Below, piece after piece: positions 37,292 through 44,056 of a DNA stretch of 64,000 bases. The notes under the pieces are model-generated. The model was not told the DNA's origin. It was given only the letters and a program-made list of their open reading frames with translations, and made no database searches. Position numbers and translations under genes: made by a program. How positions within the stretch are numbered: position 1 is the stretch's first letter; every line of letters begins with the position of its first letter. Source of the DNA: Sphingorhabdus sp. SMR4y (lineage in GTDB: Bacteria > Pseudomonadota > Alphaproteobacteria > Sphingomonadales > Sphingomonadaceae); NCBI RefSeq assembly GCF_002218195.1, contig NZ_CP022336.1, positions 1,731,001 through 1,795,000 of the forward strand. Direction: 5' to 3'.

Positions 37292-37378
37292 TTACTTTAC
37301 GTCTGTTTACAGAAAATCAAAGCATGCATGAAGAGATTATCAGAAAAGCGGAAGCTAGCAATACCTTGGACTTGATGA

Positions 37379-37534
37379 CTAGCTCGGACCTTGACCCGTG
37401 CCAGCTTCTGTAATCTTCGTTGCCTTACCGTCCGTTTGATCTTCTAGTTCGATTTCAATCAGAACTGGTTTCTCATAAGGCAGTTTCTGGGCTCGGCCTT
37501 GGTTGGCGGCTATTTTAGAAGATTCACGAACCAT
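37379..37534 (-). CDS. Lasso-like RiPP precursor peptide 2 (51 aa)
   Basis: ATG at 37534 with AAGGA eight bases upstream; too short for most gene finders. The peptide parallels precursor 1 without gaps from residue 20: YEKPVLIEI gives Y20, P23, L25; T34 is at -2; G36 is core residue 1. The core would be GKATKITEAGTGQGPS, with Glu at position 8 (ring of eight), ending in Ser. The two peptides share EKP, L25, T34, G36-K37 and the T-E pair, though the rest differs. It lies convergent to the YkgJ-like gene with 87 bp between the stops. Confidence 0.7.
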   Translation of the reverse strand: MVRESSKIAANQGRAQKLPYEKPVLIEIELEDQTDGKATKITEAGTGQGPS

Positions 37535-37566
37535 AGTTATATCCTTGATATTACTCTTTAAACCAT

Positions 37567-37610
37567 TGCCCCGTCATATTTAACTTTATGCCCCGTCATA
37601 TTTAACTTTC
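37567..37610. repeat. Tandem 22-bp duplication upstream of precursor 2
   Basis: TGCCCCGTCATATTTAACTT occurs twice head to tail (37567-37588 and 37589-37610, unit 22 bp, one terminal mismatch). It is 33-76 bp upstream of the precursor 2 start, so it may be a regulator binding site or part of the promoter. Confidence 0.75.
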
Positions 37611-37728
37611 GTTGTAATACTTCTTTTACCTCGGAATTGCAATATTGCAAATTACCCCCCCCATGAATCGACTGGATTTACTATAACGGCTCAGCATTAG
37701 CTGGATAAATTCCGCAATATATCCAATT

Positions 37729-38160
37729 TTAACATAGACTTACCCTGAGAATGATATTCAAGTGGCCGCATTTGTCCGTCGTCAGAACATTTGACTCGAC
37801 TATGGACTCGATATCAGCATCCCAATCCCATTCGCCTACCCCTTCCGTGAACTTCTCTTCCTCAGCTTCGCTCAAGGCTTTGTACCAATCACCAGCTATA
37901 GCCCTGCACTGCCTTGCAGTTAGGGCCACGGGGACAGCCGCCTTGGCTGCTCGGAGCAGTGATATCCGTTCTTCAATCGGAGAGAGCCAAGCGCCTAGCT
38001 CGGCCTTTGCCTGCTCTTCCGAGAGGGAGGCAGGCCAAGTCTTCTTTTCTTCGCGCTTTTTGTATGCTGCCCGTACGTCTGAGGGGATCACTTTCCGCGA
38101 TGCCCAACGGCCCGACTTTGTCCTTGTCAGAGCGACCATTGCAATACCCATTTGTACCAC
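37729..38160 (-). pseudogene. Tyrosine recombinase (integrase), N-terminal remnant
   Basis: A 143-codon frame whose product begins near MVALTRTKSGRWASRKVIP and continues EERISLLRAA, like the N-terminal arm-binding and core-binding parts of sphingomonad phage integrases of about 400-500 residues. It ends after NVLTTDKCGHLN with unrelated residues, and no catalytic R-H-x-x-R-Y domain follows on either strand to 37300. So it is a truncated integrase, left by an older element. The start could be the ATG at 38151 or at 38139. It lies 69 bp from the tRNA-Thr fragment, as integrase genes normally do. Confidence 0.65.
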
Positions 38161-38228
38161 CTCTTTGTACCTGAGGTGGCTAGAAACCCTTGGAATAACT
38201 GCAAGAAGTTGAAAAGACTACGAAAAAA

Positions 38229-38274
38229 TGGTGCTGCTAGAGAGAATTGAACTCTCGACCTCGTCATTACCAAT
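38229..38274 (-). other. tRNA-Thr(GGT) 3'-end fragment: integration (att) site
   Basis: Read on the minus strand this 46-bp segment has half of a tRNA: anticodon loop TTGGTAA (GGT), 3' anticodon strand TGACG, T arm GAGAG-TTCAATT-CTCTC, acceptor strand TAGCAGC, discriminator A and encoded CCA. The sequence upstream (to the right) does not continue into a D arm or 5' acceptor strand, so it is a fragment, not a working tRNA. This is the usual footprint of an element inserted in a tRNA 3' end. Its polarity puts the inserted element to the right and predicts an intact tRNA-Thr beyond 64000. Confidence 0.75.
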
Positions 38275-38332
38275 GCAGGGGATTAGCGCCAACTGGCAGT
38301 TTTGCGTGGGCTTTTGCGCTTTGTTTCGCCAA

Positions 38333-38388
38333 TATGTACCGATTTTCGTTGCTTTTGTACATGAAACGGTACATTGGTACATGGTACA
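38333..38388. promoter_or_regulatory. Cluster of GTAC motifs beside the att site
   Basis: GTAC occurs at 38336, 38357, 38369, 38377 and 38384, mostly as GGTACAT or TGTACAT. Two more (TTTGTACC at 38151 and 38164) lie on the other side of the tRNA fragment. This layout resembles integrase arm-type sites around a core, or a repressor operator array. Only the motif pattern is observed. Confidence 0.45.
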
Positions 38389-38395
38389 TAAAAAA

Positions 38396-38425
38396 GCCCC
38401 CGCCACTGTGGTGAGTGACGAGGGC
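38396..38425 (-). terminator. Hairpin with A tract, intrinsic terminator for leftward transcription
   Basis: GCCCCCGCCACT pairs with AGTGACGAGGGC (10 of 12). It is preceded on the + strand by AAAAAA, so on the minus strand it is a GC-rich hairpin followed by a T tract. It lies just upstream of the rightward T5orf172 gene. Confidence 0.55.
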
Positions 38426-38452
38426 CGAACCACAACGCGAAAGGACCGCGCA

Positions 38453-39010
38453 ATGGATATGAAGTTAAAACCACATAAATTGGAAAAAGTAAACTGGCCA
38501 CCGGATGGATGGTGGGATGGTGATCTGTTTGTCGATAAAGAAACCAGACTGCCGACCTGCCTTTATCCGTATTTCTTGGGTCAGGACAAGGAAACTAAGA
38601 TTTGGAGCCTTTACTGTGACCGCTCGCGGCAAATGGGCCACTTGCTGGAAACGGGCTTCACCGACATTTTTGACGCATACCATCGGATGCTCATTTATTA
38701 TAGAGAATGGTATCCGTCGCGCCCGGTAGACCGCGTCTATTTCATCGGGACGGAACTGGCTATAGGAGCCAAAATCAAGATTGGTCACTCAATCTATCCT
38801 GAGCGCCGGCTGAGTTCTCTCCAAACCGCTAGCCCGGTCAAACTCCAGATATTTGCGACCATCGAAGGCGGAAAAGACAAAGAGGACTATTATCACCGCA
38901 GGTGGAGTTCGCGCCGCCAAAGAGGAGAGTGGTTCACCTTGGGCGATTGCATCATAAACGAGATAAACAGGATCAACCGCGAACAACAAAAACGCCCCGC
39001 TGCTGGTTGA
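38453..39010 (+). CDS. T5orf172 / GIY-YIG-like domain protein
   Basis: About 185 residues. The N-terminal ~100 residues are uncharacterised and aromatic-rich (NWPPDGWWDGDLF). The C-terminal part reads RVYFIGTELAIGAKIKIGHS, IYPERRLSSLQTASPVKLQI and a following YYHRRWSSRRQRGEWFTLGD, the layout of the T5orf172/MUG113 branch of GIY-YIG nucleases. The reading frame is open back to the tRNA fragment, but I use the ATG at 38453 after AAAGGACC. It begins a small rightward block at the left end of the prophage. Function is unknown; DNA cleavage or binding is plausible. Confidence 0.7.
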   Translation: MDMKLKPHKLEKVNWPPDGWWDGDLFVDKETRLPTCLYPYFLGQDKETKIWSLYCDRSRQMGHLLETGFTDIFDAYHRMLIYYREWYPSRPVDRVYFIGTELAIGAKIKIGHSIYPERRLSSLQTASPVKLQIFATIEGGKDKEDYYHRRWSSRRQRGEWFTLGDCIINEINRINREQQKRPAAG

Positions 39011-39022
39011 GAGCAACGAGGC
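38994..39022 (-). terminator. Second A-tract hairpin, same style as at 38396
   Basis: GCCCCGCTGCT pairs with AGCAACGAGGC (9 of 11), preceded by AAAAAC on the + strand. It overlaps the end of the T5orf172 gene. Read leftward it ends in a T tract and could stop the long leftward late operon. Confidence 0.5.
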
Positions 39023-39046
39023 CGCACAACGTCAATGGAGGACGCT

Positions 39047-39241
39047 ATGAATGAACTAGCGGATAAGATTGAGGCCATGAAATCAAATGGCCATTTACGC
39101 TTTTCGATCAGCAATGGCGTTGGATGGGTTACCAGCTTTGACGAGCCGACGCTGCGAACCTTGTGCGATATTTACAACAATCGATCGGAGGTCGCGGAAG
39201 CATTGCGTTCCCCCGCACAACAGGAAAGGCCCTTGTCATGA
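39047..39241 (+). CDS. Small phage protein, unknown function
   Basis: 64 residues from ATG 39047, with GGAGG ideally placed upstream (the ATG at 39035 lacks it). Product MNELADKIEAMKSNGHLRFS; no recognised domain. It overlaps the next gene by 4 bp (ATGA), which supports its being real. Confidence 0.6.
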   Translation: MNELADKIEAMKSNGHLRFSISNGVGWVTSFDEPTLRTLCDIYNNRSEVAEALRSPAQQERPLS

Positions 39242-39483
39242 AGAATGAAACACCCTGGCAGGATATTGCGACTGCGCCGAAGGACGGGACTAAAATTCTT
39301 GTTTGGACTACAACGCGGAACAGCGAGGAGTTGACCTCGTATTGCAATGATATTTGCGAGGGCGTTCATGTTGACGAGGTGCAGACAGCCACATGGGATG
39401 GCGAATGGGATTGCCATCTGATCGGAGAACCAACCCATTGGATGCCTTTACCACCCCCAGCCAACAAGGAGGACAGCCAATGA
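39238..39483 (+). CDS. DUF551-like phage protein
   Basis: 81 residues. W-Q-D-I-A-T-A-PKDGTKILVWTT at the start and EPTHWMPLPPPAN at the end match the short phage DUF551 family. Function unknown. Start ATG overlaps the previous stop and its own stop overlaps the next ATG, so three rightward genes are translationally coupled. Confidence 0.75.
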   Translation: MKNETPWQDIATAPKDGTKILVWTTTRNSEELTSYCNDICEGVHVDEVQTATWDGEWDCHLIGEPTHWMPLPPPANKEDSQ

Positions 39484-39893
39484 CAGATACACTGATAGAG
39501 CCGCTAACAATTATAACATATTGCCACCGCTATCCCGCATTTCCGCCAGAGGGTGCAACGGTCATCCGCTTTAGCACTGGCGGGAAAGAAATAAACGGGT
39601 CCGGCCCTATTGAGGCGATACCGCTGTGCAGTTACGACGAAGCAGCCCAAGCAATAGCCACCCTCACCGCCGAGTTGCAGGAACTTCGCTTGGAATTGAT
39701 AACCAACACCGGGCAGACGCAGACCGCCCTTGAAGGTAAAGCAGCAATCAGCGCCGAGAATGAGCGGTTGCGGGATGCCTTGCGGGAGATAGTCGGGCAT
39801 TGCAATAATGACGGCTGCGGTAATCCTATCGTCAATGAGAGAATTATTGATAGATGCGAGGCGACCGCACTCGCAGCAATAGGGGATGAATGA
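39480..39893 (+). CDS. Phage hypothetical protein with coiled coil
   Basis: 137 residues, start ATG 39480 overlapping the DUF551 stop. The middle (about 60-115) is a predicted coiled coil (ATLTAELQELRLELIT, ENERLRDALREIVGHC). No recognised enzyme motif. It is convergent with the leftward genes. Confidence 0.6.
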   Translation: MTDTLIEPLTIITYCHRYPAFPPEGATVIRFSTGGKEINGSGPIEAIPLCSYDEAAQAIATLTAELQELRLELITNTGQTQTALEGKAAISAENERLRDALREIVGHCNNDGCGNPIVNERIIDRCEATALAAIGDE

Positions 39894-40040
39894 TTAAGTC
39901 CGTCGCGCCAATATCCTGCCCAGCAAGGCTATCTGAGCGCCTATATCCTCCGGTGGCGCTCCGGCCCGCAATTGCTTGATGTAATGCCCTAGCATGCTTA
40001 TAGCGGCTTCTACGTGGTCGCTGCGGGGTTGGTCAGTCAT
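39894..40040 (-). CDS. Small phage protein
   Basis: 48 residues (MTDQPRSDHVEAAISMLG...). The start ATG at 40040 overlaps the end of the upstream gene, and the frame is preceded by GGTAAACCCCG. No recognised domain. It is the last gene of the leftward late operon. Confidence 0.5.
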   Translation of the reverse strand: MTDQPRSDHVEAAISMLGHYIKQLRAGAPPEDIGAQIALLGRILARRT

Positions 40041-40221
40041 CGGGGTTTACCTCCACGGGATGCTTGAAAGCCCAATCTTTAGCTGCATCTTTCAAGTTCT
40101 TGATTAGCGATCCTTCATCCCACGCGCCTGACCTGATAGCGTTTTCGCACGTTGCGCCCCATAGCTTTGACGTTGCCAGCATATCGCGCTGAATCTTCTT
40201 TATTCGTTCTTCTGCGGTCAT
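40033..40221 (-). CDS. Small phage protein
   Basis: 62 residues, charged and helical (MTAEERIKKIQRDMLATSKL). It overlaps both neighbours by a few bases, as expected in a compact phage operon. Unknown function. Confidence 0.6.
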   Translation of the reverse strand: MTAEERIKKIQRDMLATSKLWGATCENAIRSGAWDEGSLIKNLKDAAKDWAFKHPVEVNPDD

Positions 40222-41390
40222 AAGGCCTCCAGCATTTCGGGGGTTGCCACTGTCTCAGTCGCCCTCCCGTATCTCCTGTCAAATGTCATCGCCGTCATTT
40301 CCCGTTGGCTCATGTAGCCATGGCGCGAGCCGTGGCTGTCGTTCGCGGCGATTGTTGGATGCTGGATCATTTTTATACCCGCTTCCTCTTGCCGCTTTTC
40401 GTGATGGTAATGTCCCGTATTCCCATATCTCTTAGTAGTCCTGCCCCATATCTCGGGGAACATGGCTGCAAAAGTGAGGGGGAGTTGAGTAAATTTCTTT
40501 AGGTGTCCGTGGTGGAAGAATAGCGCGGTCTTGCCCCATTCTATCGCATAGTAAGGGATTTCTGAATCGGGGACAGATACTCGTGGATCGTCAGCGTATA
40601 ATTCCGCGAACATATTGCGAAACATGAGAGAGCTATATATGTCGTGGTTCCCCTCGCATATCAACAATATCACGTTTTTGTGCTTTTGAAGGGCTAGCGA
40701 AACGAGTGTTTTGATTAACCGAATAGATACCTTAACACCTTTACCCGCCCTTCCGTCGCCGTCCAAGACGTGCCCAGACGCCGGAGTTAGCGGTTTCAGG
40801 CCATCGTAGTGCTGCCAATCACCTTGGATATTTATAACCGCTGTATCAGATGACGGCGACCCAGAGACTAGAAACTGCATTGCAGCCGTTCCCGTTTTCT
40901 CCGCGATACTCAAATCCCAATTAGCGCCGCCCTCCGCTTTCCACGCCAGCATATTCATGTGGTAATCGGTGAACGTATACATGGTTAGGAGGTTTTCGAG
41001 GGTTAAGCTTGGCGGTGGGGTTAGCTTAACACGCGGGATAGACGCAGCCATTTCCTCAATAGCAGCCTTGATAGCAGCTTCCCGCGCCTCTTCTTCTGGC
41101 GACTGCCGCTCCCAAGTGTTCTTGATCTCGCCGTCTTTGCCGCGATGAATGGTGACTTTGCCCATTGCATAGCCCGGAGCAACGCCTTCGCTGAAATGGC
41201 CGGGAGCATAGCCGCCACGCGCCGCCTTCTCCTGCACTTGCCGAAACGTCCGGTGATAATTCGTTATCGCCCCTTCCCAGCCAAGCATTCGCACCGCTCC
41301 GGTGACGTTGCCGTGACAGGCGTCTATTGCCTTGATTAGTTCCTGTTGCTTGTTGGTGGTGCAAAATTCGAGTAAACGGTCATAGTCCAT
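40218..41390 (-). CDS. Phage calcineurin-like metallophosphoesterase with N-terminal HTH-like region
   Basis: 390 residues. Metallophosphoesterase signatures: DYHMNML (D-x-H, about 144), NIQGDWQHYD (GD motif), LLICEGNHDIYSS (GNHD, about 230), LFFHHGHLKK, and TGHYHHEK (GHxH). The first ~70 residues (IKAIDACHGNVTGAVRMLGW) look like a helix-turn-helix of the kind found in phage DNA-binding proteins. Residues 75-140 are uncharacterised. It lies between the lysis genes and the left end. Substrate is unknown; a nucleotide or nucleic-acid phosphoesterase is possible. Confidence 0.75.
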   Translation of the reverse strand: MDYDRLLEFCTTNKQQELIKAIDACHGNVTGAVRMLGWEGAITNYHRTFRQVQEKAARGGYAPGHFSEGVAPGYAMGKVTIHRGKDGEIKNTWERQSPEEEAREAAIKAAIEEMAASIPRVKLTPPPSLTLENLLTMYTFTDYHMNMLAWKAEGGANWDLSIAEKTGTAAMQFLVSGSPSSDTAVINIQGDWQHYDGLKPLTPASGHVLDGDGRAGKGVKVSIRLIKTLVSLALQKHKNVILLICEGNHDIYSSLMFRNMFAELYADDPRVSVPDSEIPYYAIEWGKTALFFHHGHLKKFTQLPLTFAAMFPEIWGRTTKRYGNTGHYHHEKRQEEAGIKMIQHPTIAANDSHGSRHGYMSQREMTAMTFDRRYGRATETVATPEMLEAL

Positions 41391-41503
41391 TATTTACCTC
41401 GCAATAGCAGTCTTGTCACCACGCAATACCCAAGGATATGCAGGGGTTTGGAGACAGCCACGATTAGATAGATCGCCATAAGAATATATGGCGCGGATTT
41501 CAT
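41390..41503 (-). CDS. 37-aa membrane peptide in the lysis cassette
   Basis: ATG 41503 overlaps the stop of the upstream lipoprotein gene (ATGA), and its TAA overlaps the next ATG (TAATG). The product MKSAPYILMAIYLIVAVSKP continues as a mostly hydrophobic single-span peptide. The double overlap argues for a real, coupled gene. It may be a holin, antiholin or other lysis factor. Confidence 0.5.
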   Translation of the reverse strand: MKSAPYILMAIYLIVAVSKPLHILGYCVVTRLLLRGK

Positions 41504-41793
41504 TGGGCAGCGTAGTAATCACGGTTCCAGCCAAGTTGACTAGAGCATGAGAACCAAGCGCCTCGTAGTTCGACAATATACGGGGCTATCTTTGCGTCCC
41601 TCGCGTCCACATCGGCCTTGAAATAGACCAGAGCGCCGTTCTCAGCCGTGAAGGCGACCAGCGGCGATACATCGGGCTTGGCGGGCAATGCCTCGCATAC
41701 AAGCCGTTCTACTGGTGGAGGCGGTGGCCCCACTTTTATCGTCTCACAAGCTGCAAGAATGAAAAATAATGGTAGCAATTTAAGCTGTTTCAT
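41500..41793 (-). CDS. Rz1-like outer-membrane spanin lipoprotein candidate
   Basis: 97 residues with a lipoprotein signal peptide (lipobox LAAC, Cys near 16), then a Pro run (GPPPPPVER) like Rz1 proteins, and two more Cys. It follows a small coiled-coil membrane protein, so the two may be the outer and inner spanin. Rz1 is usually nested in or overlapping Rz; here they are 121 bp apart. Confidence 0.6.
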   Translation of the reverse strand: MKQLKLLPLFFILAACETIKVGPPPPPVERLVCEALPAKPDVSPLVAFTAENGALVYFKADVDARDAKIAPYIVELRGAWFSCSSQLGWNRDYYAAQ

Positions 41794-41914
41794 GATAGTT
41801 TCCGTTGGCTATGTCTATTAGAAGGCAGTTCACTTCTTCCGCAGGAGGCTAAAATGGACAACGGAGACTAAAAACTCCACGGGGACGGGACCGAATATCC
41901 CATCAGCCCCACCC

Positions 41915-42202
41915 TTAAAATATCGCATCAAGCGCGTTGACATCGTCCGCCTTGGCGTCATCAATCACCCTCCGCAAAGCGTCTTGCTCAACCTCGAAGG
42001 CCCCCGCCTTTCCCTGCTGTTTTTCATCGGCGCTAACGGCAGCTTTCTCGGCCTTCTCCTCCGCTACCTTCTGCGCCTTTTCCAGCTTGGCATAGACAGC
42101 CGCCTTTCCGTCTGACCGGCCCTTACAATAGGCCAGTGGCAGGCACAGAACCGCAACGGCCAGCAGCCCGCCGAATATCTTGCTGGTTAGGATGCTGAAC
42201 AT
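41915..42202 (-). CDS. Rz-like inner-membrane spanin candidate
   Basis: 95 residues: one N-terminal transmembrane helix (about 8-26) and a long Lys/Glu/Ala coiled coil (YAKLEKAQKVAEEKAEKAAV). This is the topology of an inner-membrane spanin. The start overlaps the stop of the 36-residue membrane gene. Confidence 0.6.
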   Translation of the reverse strand: MFSILTSKIFGGLLAVAVLCLPLAYCKGRSDGKAAVYAKLEKAQKVAEEKAEKAAVSADEKQQGKAGAFEVEQDALRRVIDDAKADDVNALDAIF

Positions 42203-42312
42203 CAGAGCAACAGCCCGATGACAAAGCCCACGCCCGCGCCGATAGCGAACGGCTTCCAGTGGCTGCGAACCGCATATACTGCGCTGTCAATTGCTTCCGT
42301 GATTTGGTTCAT
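42202..42312 (-). CDS. 36-aa membrane peptide, lysis cassette
   Basis: ATG 42312, stop overlapping the spanin-like start (TGATG). The product MNQITEAIDSAVYAVRSHWK is followed by a Gly-rich hydrophobic helix (AIGAGVGFVIGLLL). It sits in the lysis module, so a holin or accessory role is possible. Confidence 0.5.
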   Translation of the reverse strand: MNQITEAIDSAVYAVRSHWKPFAIGAGVGFVIGLLL

Positions 42313-42357
42313 GATTATTCTCCGAATTGACGGGGACCGAAGCCCCCGCCCAGTTGG

Positions 42358-42657
42358 TTACGCCGCCAGTTTTTCGCGGAGCAAATAGCCCTCAAGGCCC
42401 CATATTTTGTTGCGGGCGTTGTCGCGGGCGATCTTCCGTCCAATGGCTTCGTCAAAATTCTCGGGAGACGCTGCCGCACTTTCGCCAGTCACAATGTATC
42501 CGTTGCGGAGCGTTAGTGCGCAGACGGTCATCGTCGTGTTCGGGAAAACGTGATATTGCTCGGACGCAATTGCAGCGTCGATCATATCTGGATTCAAGCG
42601 AGGTGCATTAAGCCCCTTGCTCTGGATTTCTTTTTCAATCTGTGCTTCATCAGTCAT
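42358..42657 (-). CDS. Phage Gp49-family protein
   Basis: 99 residues. TTMTVCALTLRNGYIVTGES, then AAASPENFDEAIGRKIARDN and KIWGLEGYLLREKLA match the Gp49 family (PF13876) found in many tailed phages. I start at ATG 42657 (MTDEAQIEKE); upstream codons in the same frame lack similarity. Function unknown. Confidence 0.82.
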   Translation of the reverse strand: MTDEAQIEKEIQSKGLNAPRLNPDMIDAAIASEQYHVFPNTTMTVCALTLRNGYIVTGESAAASPENFDEAIGRKIARDNARNKIWGLEGYLLREKLAA

Positions 42658-42700
42658 AGTATCAATCTTTCTTTCAATCATGCCGCAAAAGTCGCGGCCC

Positions 42701-42988
42701 CTAATCTGGTCGCCCAGAATTTCCATTGTTGCCCTTGTCGTCCACCGTCGCGCCGTTCTTGGTGACGCTGAACAGCATCCGGCGACCCAAAGCCCAGCCC
42801 AAGGCACTCATACCGAGCAATATTTGCGCGTGGGCAGCGAGAGCCAGCCAGAACACAAAGCTGGGACTACCCCGCAGCAACCAGAGCGAGATAAAGACAA
42901 AGACGGTGAACACGGCACAGCCGCCGCAGATCGCGATGAATGAGAAAGCGCGCCTGCCGTTGTCGGTGTTAATCATGTCGAGGTTCAT
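42701..42988 (-). CDS. Small two-helix membrane protein, holin-like
   Basis: 95 residues with two hydrophobic helices (about 15-40 and 45-68) and a charged Cys-free C-terminal tail. It is adjacent to the GH19 endolysin gene (4-bp overlap), the usual place for a holin. Assignment rests on topology and position. Confidence 0.55.
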   Translation of the reverse strand: MNLDMINTDNGRRAFSFIAICGGCAVFTVFVFISLWLLRGSPSFVFWLALAAHAQILLGMSALGWALGRRMLFSVTKNGATVDDKGNNGNSGRPD

Positions 42989-43539
42989 GCCAGCCCACCG
43001 TCACGCAATGCGCGTTCGAATGCTTGGGCATAGTCCTCTATCAGATCGGCCTTGTCCCACCCGTTGATGATGGTCCGTGCCTTCATATATTGCGCCCTGG
43101 TCGCAACGCCGGACATAGGCAGGCAGTCAGACAGCTTAACGCCAGTGAACCAGCCCTCATCCATGCCGCGCCGCATGATAGCTGCTGCAATTTCAGGCTC
43201 CCGCACTTTGTCGGGATTGGCCAGCAGTTCGCCATGCAGCCGCAGTTCCTCGTCTGCCTTTTTGTAATTGGCTTCCCAAGTTAGCTGGACATATCCGCGC
43301 CCATACCAAGGATAATAGTGAAGGTGTTTCTTGCGCCATGCTTCCGACAGCCAGTAAGCCTCGATAACTGGTTGCATGGTGGCTGCTGTCTCATGCCATG
43401 CCGTTGCCAGCATATAGGCCTGATGCGACAGCGGAGCGCCTTCTGCGGCTTCCAAGACGGATTCAAAGCCCTCGACCTGAAGCGTGGACAATCTGCCGAG
43501 CCGCGCCCGCACAGTGTCATAGAATTTTGCCTTGTCCAT
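42985..43539 (-). CDS. GH19 chitinase-type endolysin
   Basis: 184 residues, glycoside hydrolase family 19. The core segments are MLATAWHETAATMQPV (catalytic Glu region), YYPWYGRGYVQLTWEANY and RAQYMKARTIINGWDKAD. In phages this family cuts peptidoglycan for lysis. No signal peptide, so it depends on a holin. It overlaps the holin-like gene by 4 bp. Confidence 0.9.
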   Translation of the reverse strand: MDKAKFYDTVRARLGRLSTLQVEGFESVLEAAEGAPLSHQAYMLATAWHETAATMQPVIEAYWLSEAWRKKHLHYYPWYGRGYVQLTWEANYKKADEELRLHGELLANPDKVREPEIAAAIMRRGMDEGWFTGVKLSDCLPMSGVATRAQYMKARTIINGWDKADLIEDYAQAFERALRDGGLA

Positions 43540-43542
43540 ATC

Positions 43543-43809
43543 TTAAAGCCCGTGCTTGCCTTCAAGCCTTGCGGCCCGTTTTTCGACCGCCTCAATCCGG
43601 CTGTTTACAGCGGCCTTATCGGCTGCGGCCTGCGTTCCGGTATAGCGATCCTGATTTTGGTCTATCAGCACGGCGACTGATACCGCCGTATTCTGGACCG
43701 TTGCCCCGAGCCAGATAGCGAAGGCGGCAAAGACCGTGACCATCACCTTCTGCCCCATGCTCAACTGCACATCCTTAACGTGTTCGACATCATCCCTGCG
43801 GTTCGTCAT
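43543..43809 (-). CDS. Small phage membrane protein with coiled-coil tail
   Basis: 88 residues: basic N-terminus, one transmembrane helix (about 24-45) and a C-terminal helix (VNSRIEAVEKRAARLEGKHG). It is 3 bp upstream of the endolysin gene, so it may be a second holin-type or inner-membrane lysis regulator. Confidence 0.6.
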   Translation of the reverse strand: MTNRRDDVEHVKDVQLSMGQKVMVTVFAAFAIWLGATVQNTAVSVAVLIDQNQDRYTGTQAAADKAAVNSRIEAVEKRAARLEGKHGL

Positions 43810-43852
43810 AGGATTGCCCGTTTCATATTTTGTGTTATCTGCGACTTAGCCA

Positions 43853-44056
43853 TTGCGAATCCTTTTCTATTCGTGTTGGTCAGGGGTGGTCATTGGTGAG
43901 GCTTTGGCCATCCCGCTGCTTGTTTGCGTTTCTGTCTCGTGCTATGGGGCGATCATGAATGATGCTCTGACCAAAAACGCCAAGGCCCTGAAACTACCGC
44001 TTTGGTGGTGGCTTGTTCCGGTCCCTGGCGCTTTGTGGATTTTGCTGGCTTACTAG
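43853..44056 (+). CDS. Possible small rightward membrane protein
   Basis: Up to 67 residues with one or two hydrophobic stretches (IGEALAIPLLVCVSV; LWWWLVPVPGALWILLAY). It is on the opposite strand in the only gap of the leftward late operon and overlaps the tail-fibre stop by 4 bp. Start uncertain (TTG 43853 or ATG 43954). Confidence 0.35.
   Translation: MRILFYSCWSGVVIGEALAIPLLVCVSVSCYGAIMNDALTKNAKALKLPLWWWLVPVPGALWILLAY

Noticed and set aside
33440-37534. Reading the locus as a standard complete lasso cluster
   Set aside because: No AsnB-like cyclase, transglutaminase-like protease or ABC exporter could be found near the genes or anywhere in the window.
38228-38452. N-terminal extension of the T5orf172 frame
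   Set aside because: The extension reads through the tRNA-Thr fragment and the GTAC motif cluster. The ATG at 38453 has a better ribosome site and begins the conserved protein.
41394-41576. A 60-codon leftward frame overlapping the Rz1-like gene
   Set aside because: It largely overlaps a well-supported lipoprotein gene in another frame, while the alternative 37-residue frame shows proper start-stop coupling.
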